Assembly (NCBI RefSeq): GCF_006715085.1 | Contig: NZ_VFMM01000002.1 | Span: 868,001-932,000, forward strand | Length of the DNA: 64,000 nucleotides | Direction: 5' to 3' | DNA from: Kribbella jejuensis | GTDB lineage: Bacteria; Actinomycetota; Actinomycetes; Propionibacteriales; Kribbellaceae | Shown here: positions 43,279 to 51,205 of the stretch, piece by piece | Layout: every line of letters starts with the position of its first letter | Position numbering within the stretch: position 1 is the first letter of the stretch | Notes under the pieces: generated by a model | Databases searched by the model: none | Told to the model about the DNA's origin: nothing | What the model saw: the letters and a program-made list of their open reading frames with translations, nothing else | Position numbers and translations under genes: made by a program

Positions 43279-43599
43279 TTACGGTTCCTTGAACAGGACC
43301 CGGCGGCCGAGTCGGGGGTGGACGCCGCGTCCCTTGCAGCTGTTGCAGGGGCGCTGGGCGTAGCTGAAGAGGCTGCCGTGGTGCCGGCCGGCACCTTTGC
43401 ACCTGTTGCACTTGGCATTCGGGTGCAGCGACAGCGAGACGACGTACAGTGCGACGATCGCCATCAGCAGCAACAGCAGCAGACCGGTCGGCCCGATGGA
43501 CGACGCGATGCTCGCGGCTGTGCTGTTGTTCGGCTCCGGTTGCGGAGTTGGTGCGGGGGTGGCGACGAGCGCCACCGCGAGGTGATGCGTCAGCTCCAT
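43279..43599 (-). CDS. Small membrane protein with two DnaJ-like zinc knuckles
   Basis: 106 aa. One strong membrane helix (about 37-57, GPTGLLLLLLMAIVALYVVS) and a cytoplasmic tail with two CxxCxG motifs: CNRCKGAGR and CNSCKGRG, as in half of a DnaJ zinc-binding region. The N-terminus LAVALVATPAPTPQPEPNNS looks exported. It holds the slot where mycobacteria have a rhomboid gene (Rv1337). Unknown function; expressed opposite to its neighbours. Confidence 0.8.
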   Translation of the reverse strand: MELTHHLAVALVATPAPTPQPEPNNSTAASIASSIGPTGLLLLLLMAIVALYVVSLSLHPNAKCNRCKGAGRHHGSLFSYAQRPCNSCKGRGVHPRLGRRVLFKEP

Positions 43600-43767
43600 G
43601 GCATCACGAGGGGCGGTCCAGCAAACATCGCTCCAGAGTGGCCTGCATCACGCGAAAACGCAATTCCATAACGTAAAGATGTGGACAACCCCGGCGTGTC
43701 GTTGCCGTCGCTCAGGTAAGCCTCCACTTCGGATCTGCCCGCAGGCGGACCCGTATAAGCTCTTCCC

Positions 43768-44571
43768 GTGGCTGACGCACCGGTGGGGATCTTCGACTCA
43801 GGCTTCGGCGGACTCACGGTCGCCCGCGCGGTGCTCGACCAGTTGCCGCACGAACCGATCCTGTATCTCGGCGACACCGCCCGCCAGCCGTACGGTCCGA
43901 AGCCGATCGCCGAGGTCCGCGAGTACGCGCTGGAGTCCCTGGACCATCTCGTCGAGGCCGGCGTGAAGATGCTCGTGATCGCCTGCAACTCGGCGAGTGC
44001 CGCGATGCTGCGGGACGCCCGCGAGCGGTACGACGTACCTGTCGTCGAGGTGATCCTGCCGGCCGCCCGGCGGGCCGTCGCAGCGACCCGGAACCAGCGC
44101 GTCGGCGTGATCTGCACGCGGGCGACCGCGCAATCGCTTGCCTATGAGGACGGTTTCGCGGCCGCGCCGCAGGTCGAGCTGTTCACCCGCGCGTGCCCGA
44201 AGTTCGTCGACTTCGTCGAGTCGGGCGTGACGTCCGGTCCGGAGCTGCTCGAGGCCGCGCACGAATACCTGGACCCGCTGGTCGAGGCGGGCGTCGACAC
44301 GTTGATCCTCGGCTGCACGCACTACCCGTTGCTCACCGGCGTGATCTCGTACGTGATGGGCGACAACGTCACGCTGGTCAGCAGCGCGGAGGAGTGCGCC
44401 AAGGACGTGTACTCCGTGCTCACCAAGGCCGACCTGTTGCGCCCCGACAACCTGCCGGCGCCGGAGCACCGCTTCGTCACCACCGGCAACCCGGCCGAGT
44501 TCGCCGCGATCGGCTCCCGCTTCCTGGGCCCGGCCCTGGCGAATGTGGACCAGTTCGCCTGGGTCCGCTGA
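43768..44571 (+). CDS. murI: Glutamate racemase
   Basis: 267 aa. Supplies D-glutamate for peptidoglycan. Catalytic Cys pair: C73 (VIACNSAS) and C183 (LGCTHYPLL), with N-terminal GIFDSGFGGLTVARAV and YLGDTARQPYGPK. GTG 43768 is the start. The order cysM - x - murI - MBL hydrolase is conserved with mycobacteria. Confidence 0.96.
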   Translation: MADAPVGIFDSGFGGLTVARAVLDQLPHEPILYLGDTARQPYGPKPIAEVREYALESLDHLVEAGVKMLVIACNSASAAMLRDARERYDVPVVEVILPAARRAVAATRNQRVGVICTRATAQSLAYEDGFAAAPQVELFTRACPKFVDFVESGVTSGPELLEAAHEYLDPLVEAGVDTLILGCTHYPLLTGVISYVMGDNVTLVSSAEECAKDVYSVLTKADLLRPDNLPAPEHRFVTTGNPAEFAAIGSRFLGPALANVDQFAWVR

Positions 44572-44655
44572 ACCTGTGACGCAGGTCGCACCGGACCGTT
44601 GTCCAGGGCACCGGTCGTCCTGCGCGGTGCTGGACTCGCCGGTAATGTTCGAAGT

Positions 44656-45402
44656 ATGAAGCTCACCGTGATCGGTTGCTCCGGGTCGGTTCCCGGGCCG
44701 GACTCGGCCGCCTCGAGCTATCTGGTCACGGCCGACGGGTTCAACCTGGTGCTGGACCTCGGCAGTGGTGCGCTCGGTTCGCTCCAACGGCATCTCGCGG
44801 TGCCGGAGATCGGCGCGATCGGCCTGTCCCATCTGCATCCGGACCACTGCATGGATCTGTGCGGGCTGTACGTCGCGGCGCGGTACGCGCCCGGCGCGCC
44901 GATCCCGCGGATCCCCGTCTTCGGTCCGCCCGGGACGGCCGAGCGGATGGCGCTCGCGTACGACCTGCCGCTGGATCCCGGGATGGAGGAGGAGCTGGAA
45001 TTCCATACCTGGCAGGACGTTCAGCAGATCGGGCCGTTCACGATCCGCACCGCGGCGATGATCCACCCGGTACCGGCGTACGCGATCCGCGTTGAGCACG
45101 GAAACACCTCGCTCGTCTACACCGGCGACACCGGCCCGAACGACGCGCTGATCCAGCTCGCCCGCGGCGCCGACGTACTGCTGTCCGAGGCCGCGCTCCC
45201 GGACAACGACCCGCACAATCCGGTCGACCTGCACCTGACCCCCTCCGACGCCGGCGAACACGCGAAGAAGGCCGGCGTGAAACGGCTCGTCATCACCCAC
45301 GTCCCACCCTGGTACGACCGCGTCACCCAGGCCGAAAACGCCCGCCGCACTTTCCCCGGTCCCGTCGAAATCGCCACCCCCCATGCCGTTTACGACATCT
45401 GA
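44656..45402 (+). CDS. MBL-fold hydrolase, Rv1339-like (putative cAMP phosphodiesterase)
   Basis: 248 aa. Starts MKLTVIGCSGSVPGPDSAAS. Metal motif LSHLHPDHCMDL (HxHxDH), then IHPVPAYAIRVEH, YTGDTGPND with the bridging Asp, LLSEAALPD and LVITHVPPW for the last His. Positionally the same as Rv1339, reported as an atypical class II cAMP phosphodiesterase in mycobacteria. The 3' half has C-rich codons. In mycobacteria rphA follows directly; here 5.8 kb of other genes are in between. Confidence 0.9.
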   Translation: MKLTVIGCSGSVPGPDSAASSYLVTADGFNLVLDLGSGALGSLQRHLAVPEIGAIGLSHLHPDHCMDLCGLYVAARYAPGAPIPRIPVFGPPGTAERMALAYDLPLDPGMEEELEFHTWQDVQQIGPFTIRTAAMIHPVPAYAIRVEHGNTSLVYTGDTGPNDALIQLARGADVLLSEAALPDNDPHNPVDLHLTPSDAGEHAKKAGVKRLVITHVPPWYDRVTQAENARRTFPGPVEIATPHAVYDI

Positions 45403-45885
45403 CGGCGTGCCGCTCCGGCCCGTCGGAGTTGCAGTCCATGGAACGGTCCGCGCAGGACATCGACGAGCTGCGCGCGCACTTCGGTCATGAGCGGATCGTC
45501 GTCCTCGGGCACTCGTTCGGCGCCTCGCTGGCGATGACGTACGCCGCGTCGTACGGCGATCACGTCGCCGGCGTCGTGTACCTCGATGGCGTCGGTGTCG
45601 GCGACTGGCGGACGGCGTACCACGAGGAACGGGCGCGCCGGATCACGCCCCACCAGGACGCCCGCCTGGAGGACCTGACGGGCCGGCCACGGACGCGGGC
45701 CGAGGAGATCGAGTTCCGTGCGCTGTCGTGGTTCACCGACCATGCGGACCGCGAGCGTGCGATGGAGTGGGCGTACGCGAGCGCTTCCGTCGACCTGCCG
45801 ATCAACTTCGCGGCCAACCGTGCGCTGGGGGCCGTCGGGCGTGCGAGCGACGAGGAGTTGAAGGCGAGCGCGGCGACGATCCGCA
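45403..45885 (+). pseudogene. Decayed alpha/beta hydrolase, both ends missing
   Basis: The frame beginning right after the MBL stop codon reads ACRSGPSELQSMERSAQDID, then LRAHFGHERIVVLGHSFGAS (nucleophile elbow GHSFG) and VVYLDGVGVGDWRTAYHEER. The oxyanion/N-terminal strands and the C-terminal part with catalytic His are absent; the frame runs into the next promoter region. It looks like a proline iminopeptidase-type protein deleted at both ends. A short translated product from TTG 45429 or ATG 45438 cannot be excluded but would not be a complete hydrolase. Confidence 0.75.
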
Positions 45886-45888
45886 GTA

Positions 45889-45949
45889 GACAAATCCTGA
45901 TTCTGAGATCTACTCTCAAATTTGAGTTGATCTCAGAAAGGCGTTTGTC
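45889..45949. promoter_or_regulatory. Nested palindromic operator before the MFS-TetR unit
   Basis: Three concentric inverted repeats centred near 45919: GACAAA/TTTGTC (45889-45894, 45944-45949), TTCTGAGATC/GATCTCAGAA (45901-45910, 45929-45938) and CTCAAATTTGAG (45915-45926). It ends at the ATG of the MFS gene and covers its ribosome-binding region. Probably bound by the TetR-type protein encoded downstream. It is far more AT-rich than its surroundings. Confidence 0.75.
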
Positions 45950-47446
45950 ATGCTGGATCCACGGCGGTGGTGGGCTCTGGGGGCGATGTCGGTCAGCCTG
46001 ATCGTGATCGGGCTGGATCTGACGGTGCTGAACGTCGCGTTGCCGACGCTGGCGACCGATCTGAAGGCGTCGACGAGTCAGCTGCAGTGGTTCGCGAACG
46101 CGTACACGCTGGTGCTCGCCTCGCTGCTGTTGCCGGCCGGGCTGCTCGGGGACCGGTTCGGGCCGAAGCGGCTGATGCTCGGCGCACTGGTGGTCTTCGG
46201 GCTGGCATCGGCTGCGTGTGCGTTCGCGCAGACGCCGGGGCAGTTGATCGCGGCCCGCGCCGCGCTGGGGATCGGATCGGCGTTCCTGATCCCGCTGTCG
46301 ATGTCGCTGCTGAACATCCTGTTCGCGCCCGAGGAACGGCAGCGGGCGATGACGATCTGGCTGATGGCGAACTCGATCGGCATCCCGCTCGGCCCGGTGC
46401 TCGGCGGCTGGTTGCTCGATCACTACCGCTGGGGTTCGGTCTTCCTGATCAACCTGCCACTGGTCGCGATCGGACTCGTCGCCGTCGCGCTGCTGATCCC
46501 GAGGACGGCCGGCCACCGGTCGCGGCGGATCGACGGACCGGGGATCCTGCTGACCGCGGCCGGGCTGGTCGCGTTGACGTACGGGTTCATTGCGGCGGGG
46601 GAGCACGGATGGGGCTCGGCATGGACGCTTGGCGGGATCGCGGGCGGTCTGCTGTTCCTGGTCGCGTTCTGGGCGTGGGCCCGGCGTACGGCGGACCCGT
46701 TGATCGAGCTGTCCTTGTTCCGGTCGGCGGGGTTCACCTGGGGCACGGTGCTCGCGACGCTGGCGTCGTTCGCGCTGGTGGGATTGCTGTTCGTCCTGCC
46801 GCAACTGTTCCAGGCCGTGCAGGGCGCGGACGCGTTCCAGGCCGGGCTGCGGTTGCTGCCGATCATCGGCGGCATGCTGCTCGGCGCGAAGATCGCGGAG
46901 CGGCTGGTCGAGAAGGCCGGTACGCGCGTGTCGGTCGTGATCGGATTCGGGCTGATGCTCGCCGGGCTAGTACTCGGCGCGTTCACGAAGGTCGACGACG
47001 GGTACGGATTCACCGCGATCTGGGTCAGCTTGGTCGGAGTCAGCATCGGGTTCACGTTGCCGCCGATGAACGGGCTCGCGCTCGCGGCGCTACCGCTGGA
47101 CCGGAGCGGTTCGGGGTCCGCGCTGATCCAGGCCTGCCGGCAGGTCGGCGGCACGCTCGGTGTCGCGATCCTCGGTACGGTGCTGAATGCGGCCTACCGC
47201 AGTCACCTCGACGTGACCGGACTCCCGCCGGCGGCTGCGCACGTCGCGCGGGACAGTGCCTCCGCCGCGATCGCACTCGGTTCGCCGGGGCTGGCCCGGT
47301 CCGCTCGCGCCGCGTTCGTCGACGGGATGGACGTCACGCTCTGGGCGTGCAGCGGGCTCGCGGTCGTGTCGATCGTGCTCGCGCTGGCATTCCTGCCACG
47401 CCGTACCGACGCGGTCCCGCGGGAAGCAGTCACAATCGACCTATGA
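45950..47446 (+). CDS. MFS drug efflux transporter, DHA2 (14-helix) type
   Basis: 498 aa, about 14 membrane segments. Motif A-like LLGDRFGPKRLMLGALVVFG, motif C-like region LGPVLGGWLLDHYRWGSVFLINLP, and LDLTVLNVALPTLATDL near the N-terminus are typical of the EmrB/QacA family. It likely exports toxic hydrophobic compounds. The stop overlaps the TetR gene start by 4 bp (ATGA), so the pump and its repressor are coupled, and a nested palindrome precedes the unit. Confidence 0.94.
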   Translation: MLDPRRWWALGAMSVSLIVIGLDLTVLNVALPTLATDLKASTSQLQWFANAYTLVLASLLLPAGLLGDRFGPKRLMLGALVVFGLASAACAFAQTPGQLIAARAALGIGSAFLIPLSMSLLNILFAPEERQRAMTIWLMANSIGIPLGPVLGGWLLDHYRWGSVFLINLPLVAIGLVAVALLIPRTAGHRSRRIDGPGILLTAAGLVALTYGFIAAGEHGWGSAWTLGGIAGGLLFLVAFWAWARRTADPLIELSLFRSAGFTWGTVLATLASFALVGLLFVLPQLFQAVQGADAFQAGLRLLPIIGGMLLGAKIAERLVEKAGTRVSVVIGFGLMLAGLVLGAFTKVDDGYGFTAIWVSLVGVSIGFTLPPMNGLALAALPLDRSGSGSALIQACRQVGGTLGVAILGTVLNAAYRSHLDVTGLPPAAAHVARDSASAAIALGSPGLARSARAAFVDGMDVTLWACSGLAVVSIVLALAFLPRRTDAVPREAVTIDL

Positions 47447-48036
47447 GCGGTTTGCGCGAACGGAAGAAGGCGAAGACCCGGGCGGCGATCCAGGAGCACG
47501 CGCTGCGCCTGTTCCGGGACCAGGGGTACGCCGAGACGACGGTCCAGGAGATCGCCGCCGCCGCCGAGGTCTCGCCGGCCACCTTCTTCCGGTACTTCCC
47601 GACCAAGGAGGACACGATCGTCTTCGACCGCCTGGATCCGTTGATGATCGAGCTCTTCCGCGGTCAACCGGCCGGCCTGCACCCGACCGAGGCGCTGCGG
47701 GCCGCGATCCGGCAGAGCCTGGACGTGCTGAGCGAGGACGAATGGGCGCTGGAGTCGCAGCGGCAGCGGCTCGTGATGAGCGTGCCGGAGCTGCGGGCCC
47801 GGATGCTCGACCAGCTGTACAGCGGCATCGATCTGCTCGCCGAGCTCGCCGCCGAGCGCACCGGCCGCTCCGCCGACGACTTCGCGGTCCGCGCCTGGGC
47901 GGGCGCGGTCGTCGGCGTGGTGATGGCGACGTACCAGTTCCTGGCCCTGGACGCGCCGCTCGCGGAGTACCTGAAGACGATGGACCAGGCCTTCGACGAG
48001 TTGGCCAAGCTCTCGTTGGAGCCTCACGCCACTTGA
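47443..48036 (+). CDS. TetR/AcrR family regulator
   Basis: 197 aa. HTH at residues 8-55: KTRAAIQEHALRLFRDQGY and TTVQEIAAAAEVSPATFFRYF. The C-terminal ligand domain is helical. ATG 47443 overlaps the pump stop. It is the presumed repressor of the pump through the palindrome at 45889-45949. The 3' end overlaps that of the convergent SAM hydroxide adenosyltransferase gene by 13 bp. Confidence 0.94.
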   Translation: MSGLRERKKAKTRAAIQEHALRLFRDQGYAETTVQEIAAAAEVSPATFFRYFPTKEDTIVFDRLDPLMIELFRGQPAGLHPTEALRAAIRQSLDVLSEDEWALESQRQRLVMSVPELRARMLDQLYSGIDLLAELAAERTGRSADDFAVRAWAGAVVGVVMATYQFLALDAPLAEYLKTMDQAFDELAKLSLEPHAT

Positions 48037-48842
48037 GCGCTGACGGGTTCCAGTACCGTGTCGCCGGGCCGGAGCCCGAACGCGGCAGCCGCCGAGCCGC
48101 CGCGGATCACCAGTTCGGTGAAGTTGTTGCCGGAGCTGCCCGGCACCAGGCCAGGGGTGTTGCGGGGGACGGCGGTCAGGTGCGGGTAGCAGGTCACGTC
48201 CACGATCGTCGTACTGCCGTCATCGTTGCGCTGGGCAACGGGTAGCGAGCGGCCGGGGATCAGGTCGAGACGCCGGTCGAGCTTGCAGTTGCCGAAGTTG
48301 TCGACGTGCGCGACCACCGGCTCTGCGTCGACCGGTTGAGGTACGGCGGTCTCCGTGGACGGGACGCTGCGGCCGTCGGCGACCCATTTCGCCAGCAGGG
48401 GCAGGTACCACAGGCTGCGGAACTGCGTACCGGCGATCTTCTCGACGTCGGCCGGGTCGAACCCGGCGGCGGAGACCGCCTCGCGGATGTCGGTCACGTG
48501 GACGTTCTGGATGCCGAGCTCACGCCGTACCAGGGAAAGCACGCGGGCGTTGAAGGTGCTGGCTATCAGGTGCTTGCCGTACCAGAAGAAGCAGAACGGT
48601 ACGCCGTTCGGCCAGACGCCGTCGCGCGGCGCGATGTTCACCAGCGTGATGGTCGGATGGCCTTCCTCGCCGAGCAGCGCCAGCGACTCCAGGCAATCGA
48701 GCAGGGTGAGCGCGGCGAACGATTCCGGATCGGGTCCGTCGGCCGCGACGATCGTCGGGGACTGGCCGAAGAGCGCGCCGATCCGGATGCTGAGTCTGGC
48801 GCGGGCGTTACCGTCGTGGCAGTCGGTGATGTACGTGATCAT
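48024..48842 (-). CDS. SAM hydroxide adenosyltransferase family (DUF62)
   Basis: 272 aa. N-terminal DUF62 domain: MITYITDCHDGNARARLSIR, with the Asp-cluster, TITLVNIAPRDGVWPNGVPF and FCFFWYGKHLIASTFN; C-terminal domain with VVAHVDNFGNCKLD (the D-x-F-G-N block) and LVIRGGSAAAAFGLRPGD. Enzymes of this family split S-adenosylmethionine to adenosine and methionine with water. Compared with family members the N-terminal block is unusual (CHDGNARARL in place of the usual DSFYVGQMKG-like text), so the specificity may differ. It is preceded by a leader of about 170 bp with a small ORF and a terminator hairpin. Confidence 0.85.
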   Translation of the reverse strand: MITYITDCHDGNARARLSIRIGALFGQSPTIVAADGPDPESFAALTLLDCLESLALLGEEGHPTITLVNIAPRDGVWPNGVPFCFFWYGKHLIASTFNARVLSLVRRELGIQNVHVTDIREAVSAAGFDPADVEKIAGTQFRSLWYLPLLAKWVADGRSVPSTETAVPQPVDAEPVVAHVDNFGNCKLDRRLDLIPGRSLPVAQRNDDGSTTIVDVTCYPHLTAVPRNTPGLVPGSSGNNFTELVIRGGSAAAAFGLRPGDTVLEPVSAQVA

Positions 48843-48887
48843 GTGGCACTCCAGGTGGTTGCAGCTGTCTCGGTCTCGAAAACGAAA

Positions 48888-48911
48888 GAGGCCCCCGACA
48901 TCGGGGGCCTC
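48888..48911 (-). terminator. Intrinsic terminator / attenuator in the leader of the SAM hydroxide adenosyltransferase gene
   Basis: Read on the minus strand: GAGGCCCCCGA (48911-48901) pairs with TCGGGGGCCTC (48898-48888), followed by TTTCGTTTTC. The hairpin lies 46 bp before the start codon. It may end the upstream oxidoreductase transcript or act as an attenuator, with the small ORF just upstream. Confidence 0.8.
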
Positions 48912-48930
48912 TCGCTGCAAGCACATGTGC

Positions 48931-48993
48931 CTACGCCGCTGAAGTCCTCCCGCATCGAGGGCTCAGCATTCGCATCGCGGCGTACCTGGTCAC
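48931..48993 (-). CDS. Candidate leader peptide ORF
   Basis: GTG 48993 opens a 20-codon frame reading VTRYAAMRMLSPRCGRTSAA to TAG at 48931; an internal ATG at 48975 would give 14 codons. It has four Arg, one Cys and two internal Met codons. An 8-bp inverted repeat TACGCCGC/GCGGCGTA (48932-48939, 48977-48984) and a GCTGA/TCAGC pair lie inside it, and the terminator hairpin lies 20 bp downstream. No strong ribosome-binding site is visible, so expression is uncertain. Confidence 0.35.
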   Translation of the reverse strand: MTRYAAMRMLSPRCGRTSAA

Positions 48994-49015
48994 GTCCAAG
49001 AGAGTAGCACTACCC

Positions 49016-50188
49016 TCAGCGTGTCTGCCCGTTGTCGAAGTACGCGACCAGGGCCGGGTCGAGCGCCGGGATGTCCTGCGGTACGCCGTTCGCGCGCAGC
49101 GACTGGGTCGCCGCGTAACCGGCCGCGACCGCGGCGCGGGCCGCGATCGGGGACGTCAGCGTCGCGCCGCCGTCGCGGACGAACTTCACGAACTCGGCCA
49201 CCAGGTGCGGGTCGGCACCGCCGTGGTTCTCGGTGTCGCCCTCGATCTCGACGACCAGGTCGGCGTCCTCGCGGTACCCGGAGCGGCGGCTGTTCCACAC
49301 CTTCACCACCCCGCCCGGCCCGTCACCGAAGTTCTCCAGCCGGCCGTGGGTGCCGATCACCGTGTAGTTGCGCCAGTAATCCGGCGTGTAGTGGCACTGC
49401 TCGTAGGTGAGGAAGACGCCGTTGTCGAGCAGCAGGTTCGCCATCGACAGGTCCTCGACATCCATCACCGGCGCCAGGCCCTTCTGCTCCAGCGGCGGCC
49501 AGTTGTCGTTCGACACGAAATCCTTGAAGCGCTGACCGGAGCGGTCCTGCCGGTCGGTGATCCCGCCGTACAGCGTGAGCGCACCCATCGCGTTGGTCCG
49601 GACCGTGTAGCCGCCGGCCAGCCAGTGCATCACATCGATGTCGTGGGCACCCTTCTGCAGCAGCAGACCGGTGGTCCGGCGGCGGTCGGCGTGCCAGTCC
49701 TTGAAGTAGAAGTCGCCGCCGTGGCCGACGAAGTGCCGGCACCAGATAGCCTTCACGTCGCCGATCGTGCCGTCCTGGATCAGCTTGCGCATCGTCAGGA
49801 CGACGGGCATGTGGCGCATGTTGTGGCCGACGTACAGCCGGGCACCCGAGTCGTACGCGGCCTGCAGCACCCGGTCGCAGCCCTCGGTGGTGATCGCGAG
49901 CGGTTTCTCGACGAAGACGTTCACGCCGGCCTGGAGGAAGTCGATCGCCGGGTCCTCGTGCAGGTCGTCCGGCGTGGTCAGGAAGACGCCGTCCAACTTC
50001 TGGTCGAGCAGGTCGGTGTGGTCGGCGTACGCGGTCGCCTCCGGGTACTGCTCGAGGGCCGCGTCGCGCTGCGGTGCGGACGGATCGGCCAGGGCCACGA
50101 CCGCGGAGCCCTCGCCGGGACGGTGCGCGTACTGCGCGATACGGCTGCGGGCGCCGAGGCCCACGACGCCAAACCGGAGATCAGTCAT
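49016..50188 (-). CDS. Gfo/Idh/MocA family oxidoreductase
   Basis: 390 aa. N-terminal Rossmann domain LRFGVVGLGARSRIAQYAHR, and EKPLAITTEGCDRVLQAAY with the conserved EKP; C-terminal dimerisation domain with KGAHDIDVMHWLAGGY as the catalytic Asp-x-x-x-His-type motif. Family members oxidise sugars or inositols with NAD(P). ATG 50188 is used; the translation before it covers the operator. A TGTT-N3-AACA repeat in the promoter suggests LacI/ROK-type sugar control. No sugar transporter is adjacent. Confidence 0.92.
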   Translation of the reverse strand: MTDLRFGVVGLGARSRIAQYAHRPGEGSAVVALADPSAPQRDAALEQYPEATAYADHTDLLDQKLDGVFLTTPDDLHEDPAIDFLQAGVNVFVEKPLAITTEGCDRVLQAAYDSGARLYVGHNMRHMPVVLTMRKLIQDGTIGDVKAIWCRHFVGHGGDFYFKDWHADRRRTTGLLLQKGAHDIDVMHWLAGGYTVRTNAMGALTLYGGITDRQDRSGQRFKDFVSNDNWPPLEQKGLAPVMDVEDLSMANLLLDNGVFLTYEQCHYTPDYWRNYTVIGTHGRLENFGDGPGGVVKVWNSRRSGYREDADLVVEIEGDTENHGGADPHLVAEFVKFVRDGGATLTSPIAARAAVAAGYAATQSLRANGVPQDIPALDPALVAYFDNGQTR

Positions 50189-50210
50189 ACCAGGCAACTC
50201 CTGCACATAG

Positions 50211-50222
50211 TTGTTTGCAACA
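50211..50222 (-). promoter_or_regulatory. Candidate LacI/ROK-type operator
   Basis: TTGTTTGCAACA, with the inverted repeat TGTT-TGC-AACA at 50212-50222, lies 23-34 bp before the Gfo/Idh start. The site is AT-rich against the background. No regulator gene lies beside it. Confidence 0.4.
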
Positions 50223-50334
50223 GCGTAACTCCGAGCAATTCTGGCAATCAATCACCCATCCTCCAGGTGGAATTGGGTTGCCCGTCATCCGCCGCACATC
50301 GGGGTATCGCTCCGTGCCGTCACCATGGCGGAAT

Positions 50335-51195
50335 GTGAGCCTCCACTACGTGGCACTGGGGGACTCGACCACCGTAGGGGTCGGGGACCCGCTGAACGGC
50401 AGCAGTACGACCGACCTGTCCGGTGCCGGAGCGCGCCCGGGCGAGGGGTGGCGGGGCTGGGCCTCGCTGCTCGCCGACTCCCTGGCCAGCTCCCACCGTG
50501 TGACGTTCTCCAACGTCGCGACCAGCGGCGCCACCGTGCCGATCGTCGCGACCGAACAGCTCCCGTTGACCGGCGAGGGCCCGATCGACCTCGCCTCGTT
50601 GATCGTCGGCGTCAACGACACGCTCCGGTCGACGTTCGATGCGGGCCGGATCCGCGAACACCTGCAGCTCTGCGCGGAGCAGTTGACGGCACGTGGCGCG
50701 GTGCTGCTGACCGTCCGATTCCACGACCACGGCAAGGTGTTCGGTTTGCCACGCTGGCTGCGGCGGCCGCTGTGGCAGCGGATCGAGCAGGTCAACGCCG
50801 CGTTCGACGAGGTGCACGCGCGGTACGGCGGGATCCGGCTGGACATGGCCGACTACCCCGAGGTGTACCGGCGGGACTTCTGGAGCATCGACCGGCTGCA
50901 TCCGGGGGAGCGTGGGCACCGCAGGCTGGCCCGCGCGTTCGCCGACGAACTGGCGGTCCGGGGCGTGCCGATCGACGTACGTCCGGAGGTGGACTGCGCG
51001 TACCGATCGCCGAGCCGGTGGGCGGACACGGTCTGGCTGGTGCGTGAGGGCGTGCCCTGGGCCGGCCGCCGGGCCGGCGACCTGGTGCCGTGGGCGGCCC
51101 GCATGGCGCTCACCCAGTTCACGCCGCTGCGCCGGCCCTCCACGATCACCCTTCCGGCCTCGTCCAATGCGGAGGTCCAGCGCTTGGAGGCATAG
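50335..51195 (+). CDS. SGNH/GDSL hydrolase family protein
   Basis: 286 aa, start GTG 50335. Block I LGDSTTVGVGDP with S11, block III GVNDTLRSTF, block V IDRLHPGERGHRRLA with Asp and His: a complete SGNH triad. No signal peptide, so likely cytoplasmic esterase or acyl hydrolase. The C-terminal 80 residues (about 205-286) form an extra, Arg-rich part not typical of short SGNH enzymes. It ends 10 bp before rph; co-transcription is likely. Confidence 0.9.
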   Translation: MSLHYVALGDSTTVGVGDPLNGSSTTDLSGAGARPGEGWRGWASLLADSLASSHRVTFSNVATSGATVPIVATEQLPLTGEGPIDLASLIVGVNDTLRSTFDAGRIREHLQLCAEQLTARGAVLLTVRFHDHGKVFGLPRWLRRPLWQRIEQVNAAFDEVHARYGGIRLDMADYPEVYRRDFWSIDRLHPGERGHRRLARAFADELAVRGVPIDVRPEVDCAYRSPSRWADTVWLVREGVPWAGRRAGDLVPWAARMALTQFTPLRRPSTITLPASSNAEVQRLEA

Positions 51196-51205
51196 GGTCT
51201 GATGC

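Noticed and set aside
45429..46001. Open frame of 190 codons over the hydrolase remnant as an intact gene
   Set aside because: It lacks the N-terminal strands and C-terminal catalytic His of alpha/beta hydrolases and its end runs through the pump operator and start codon.
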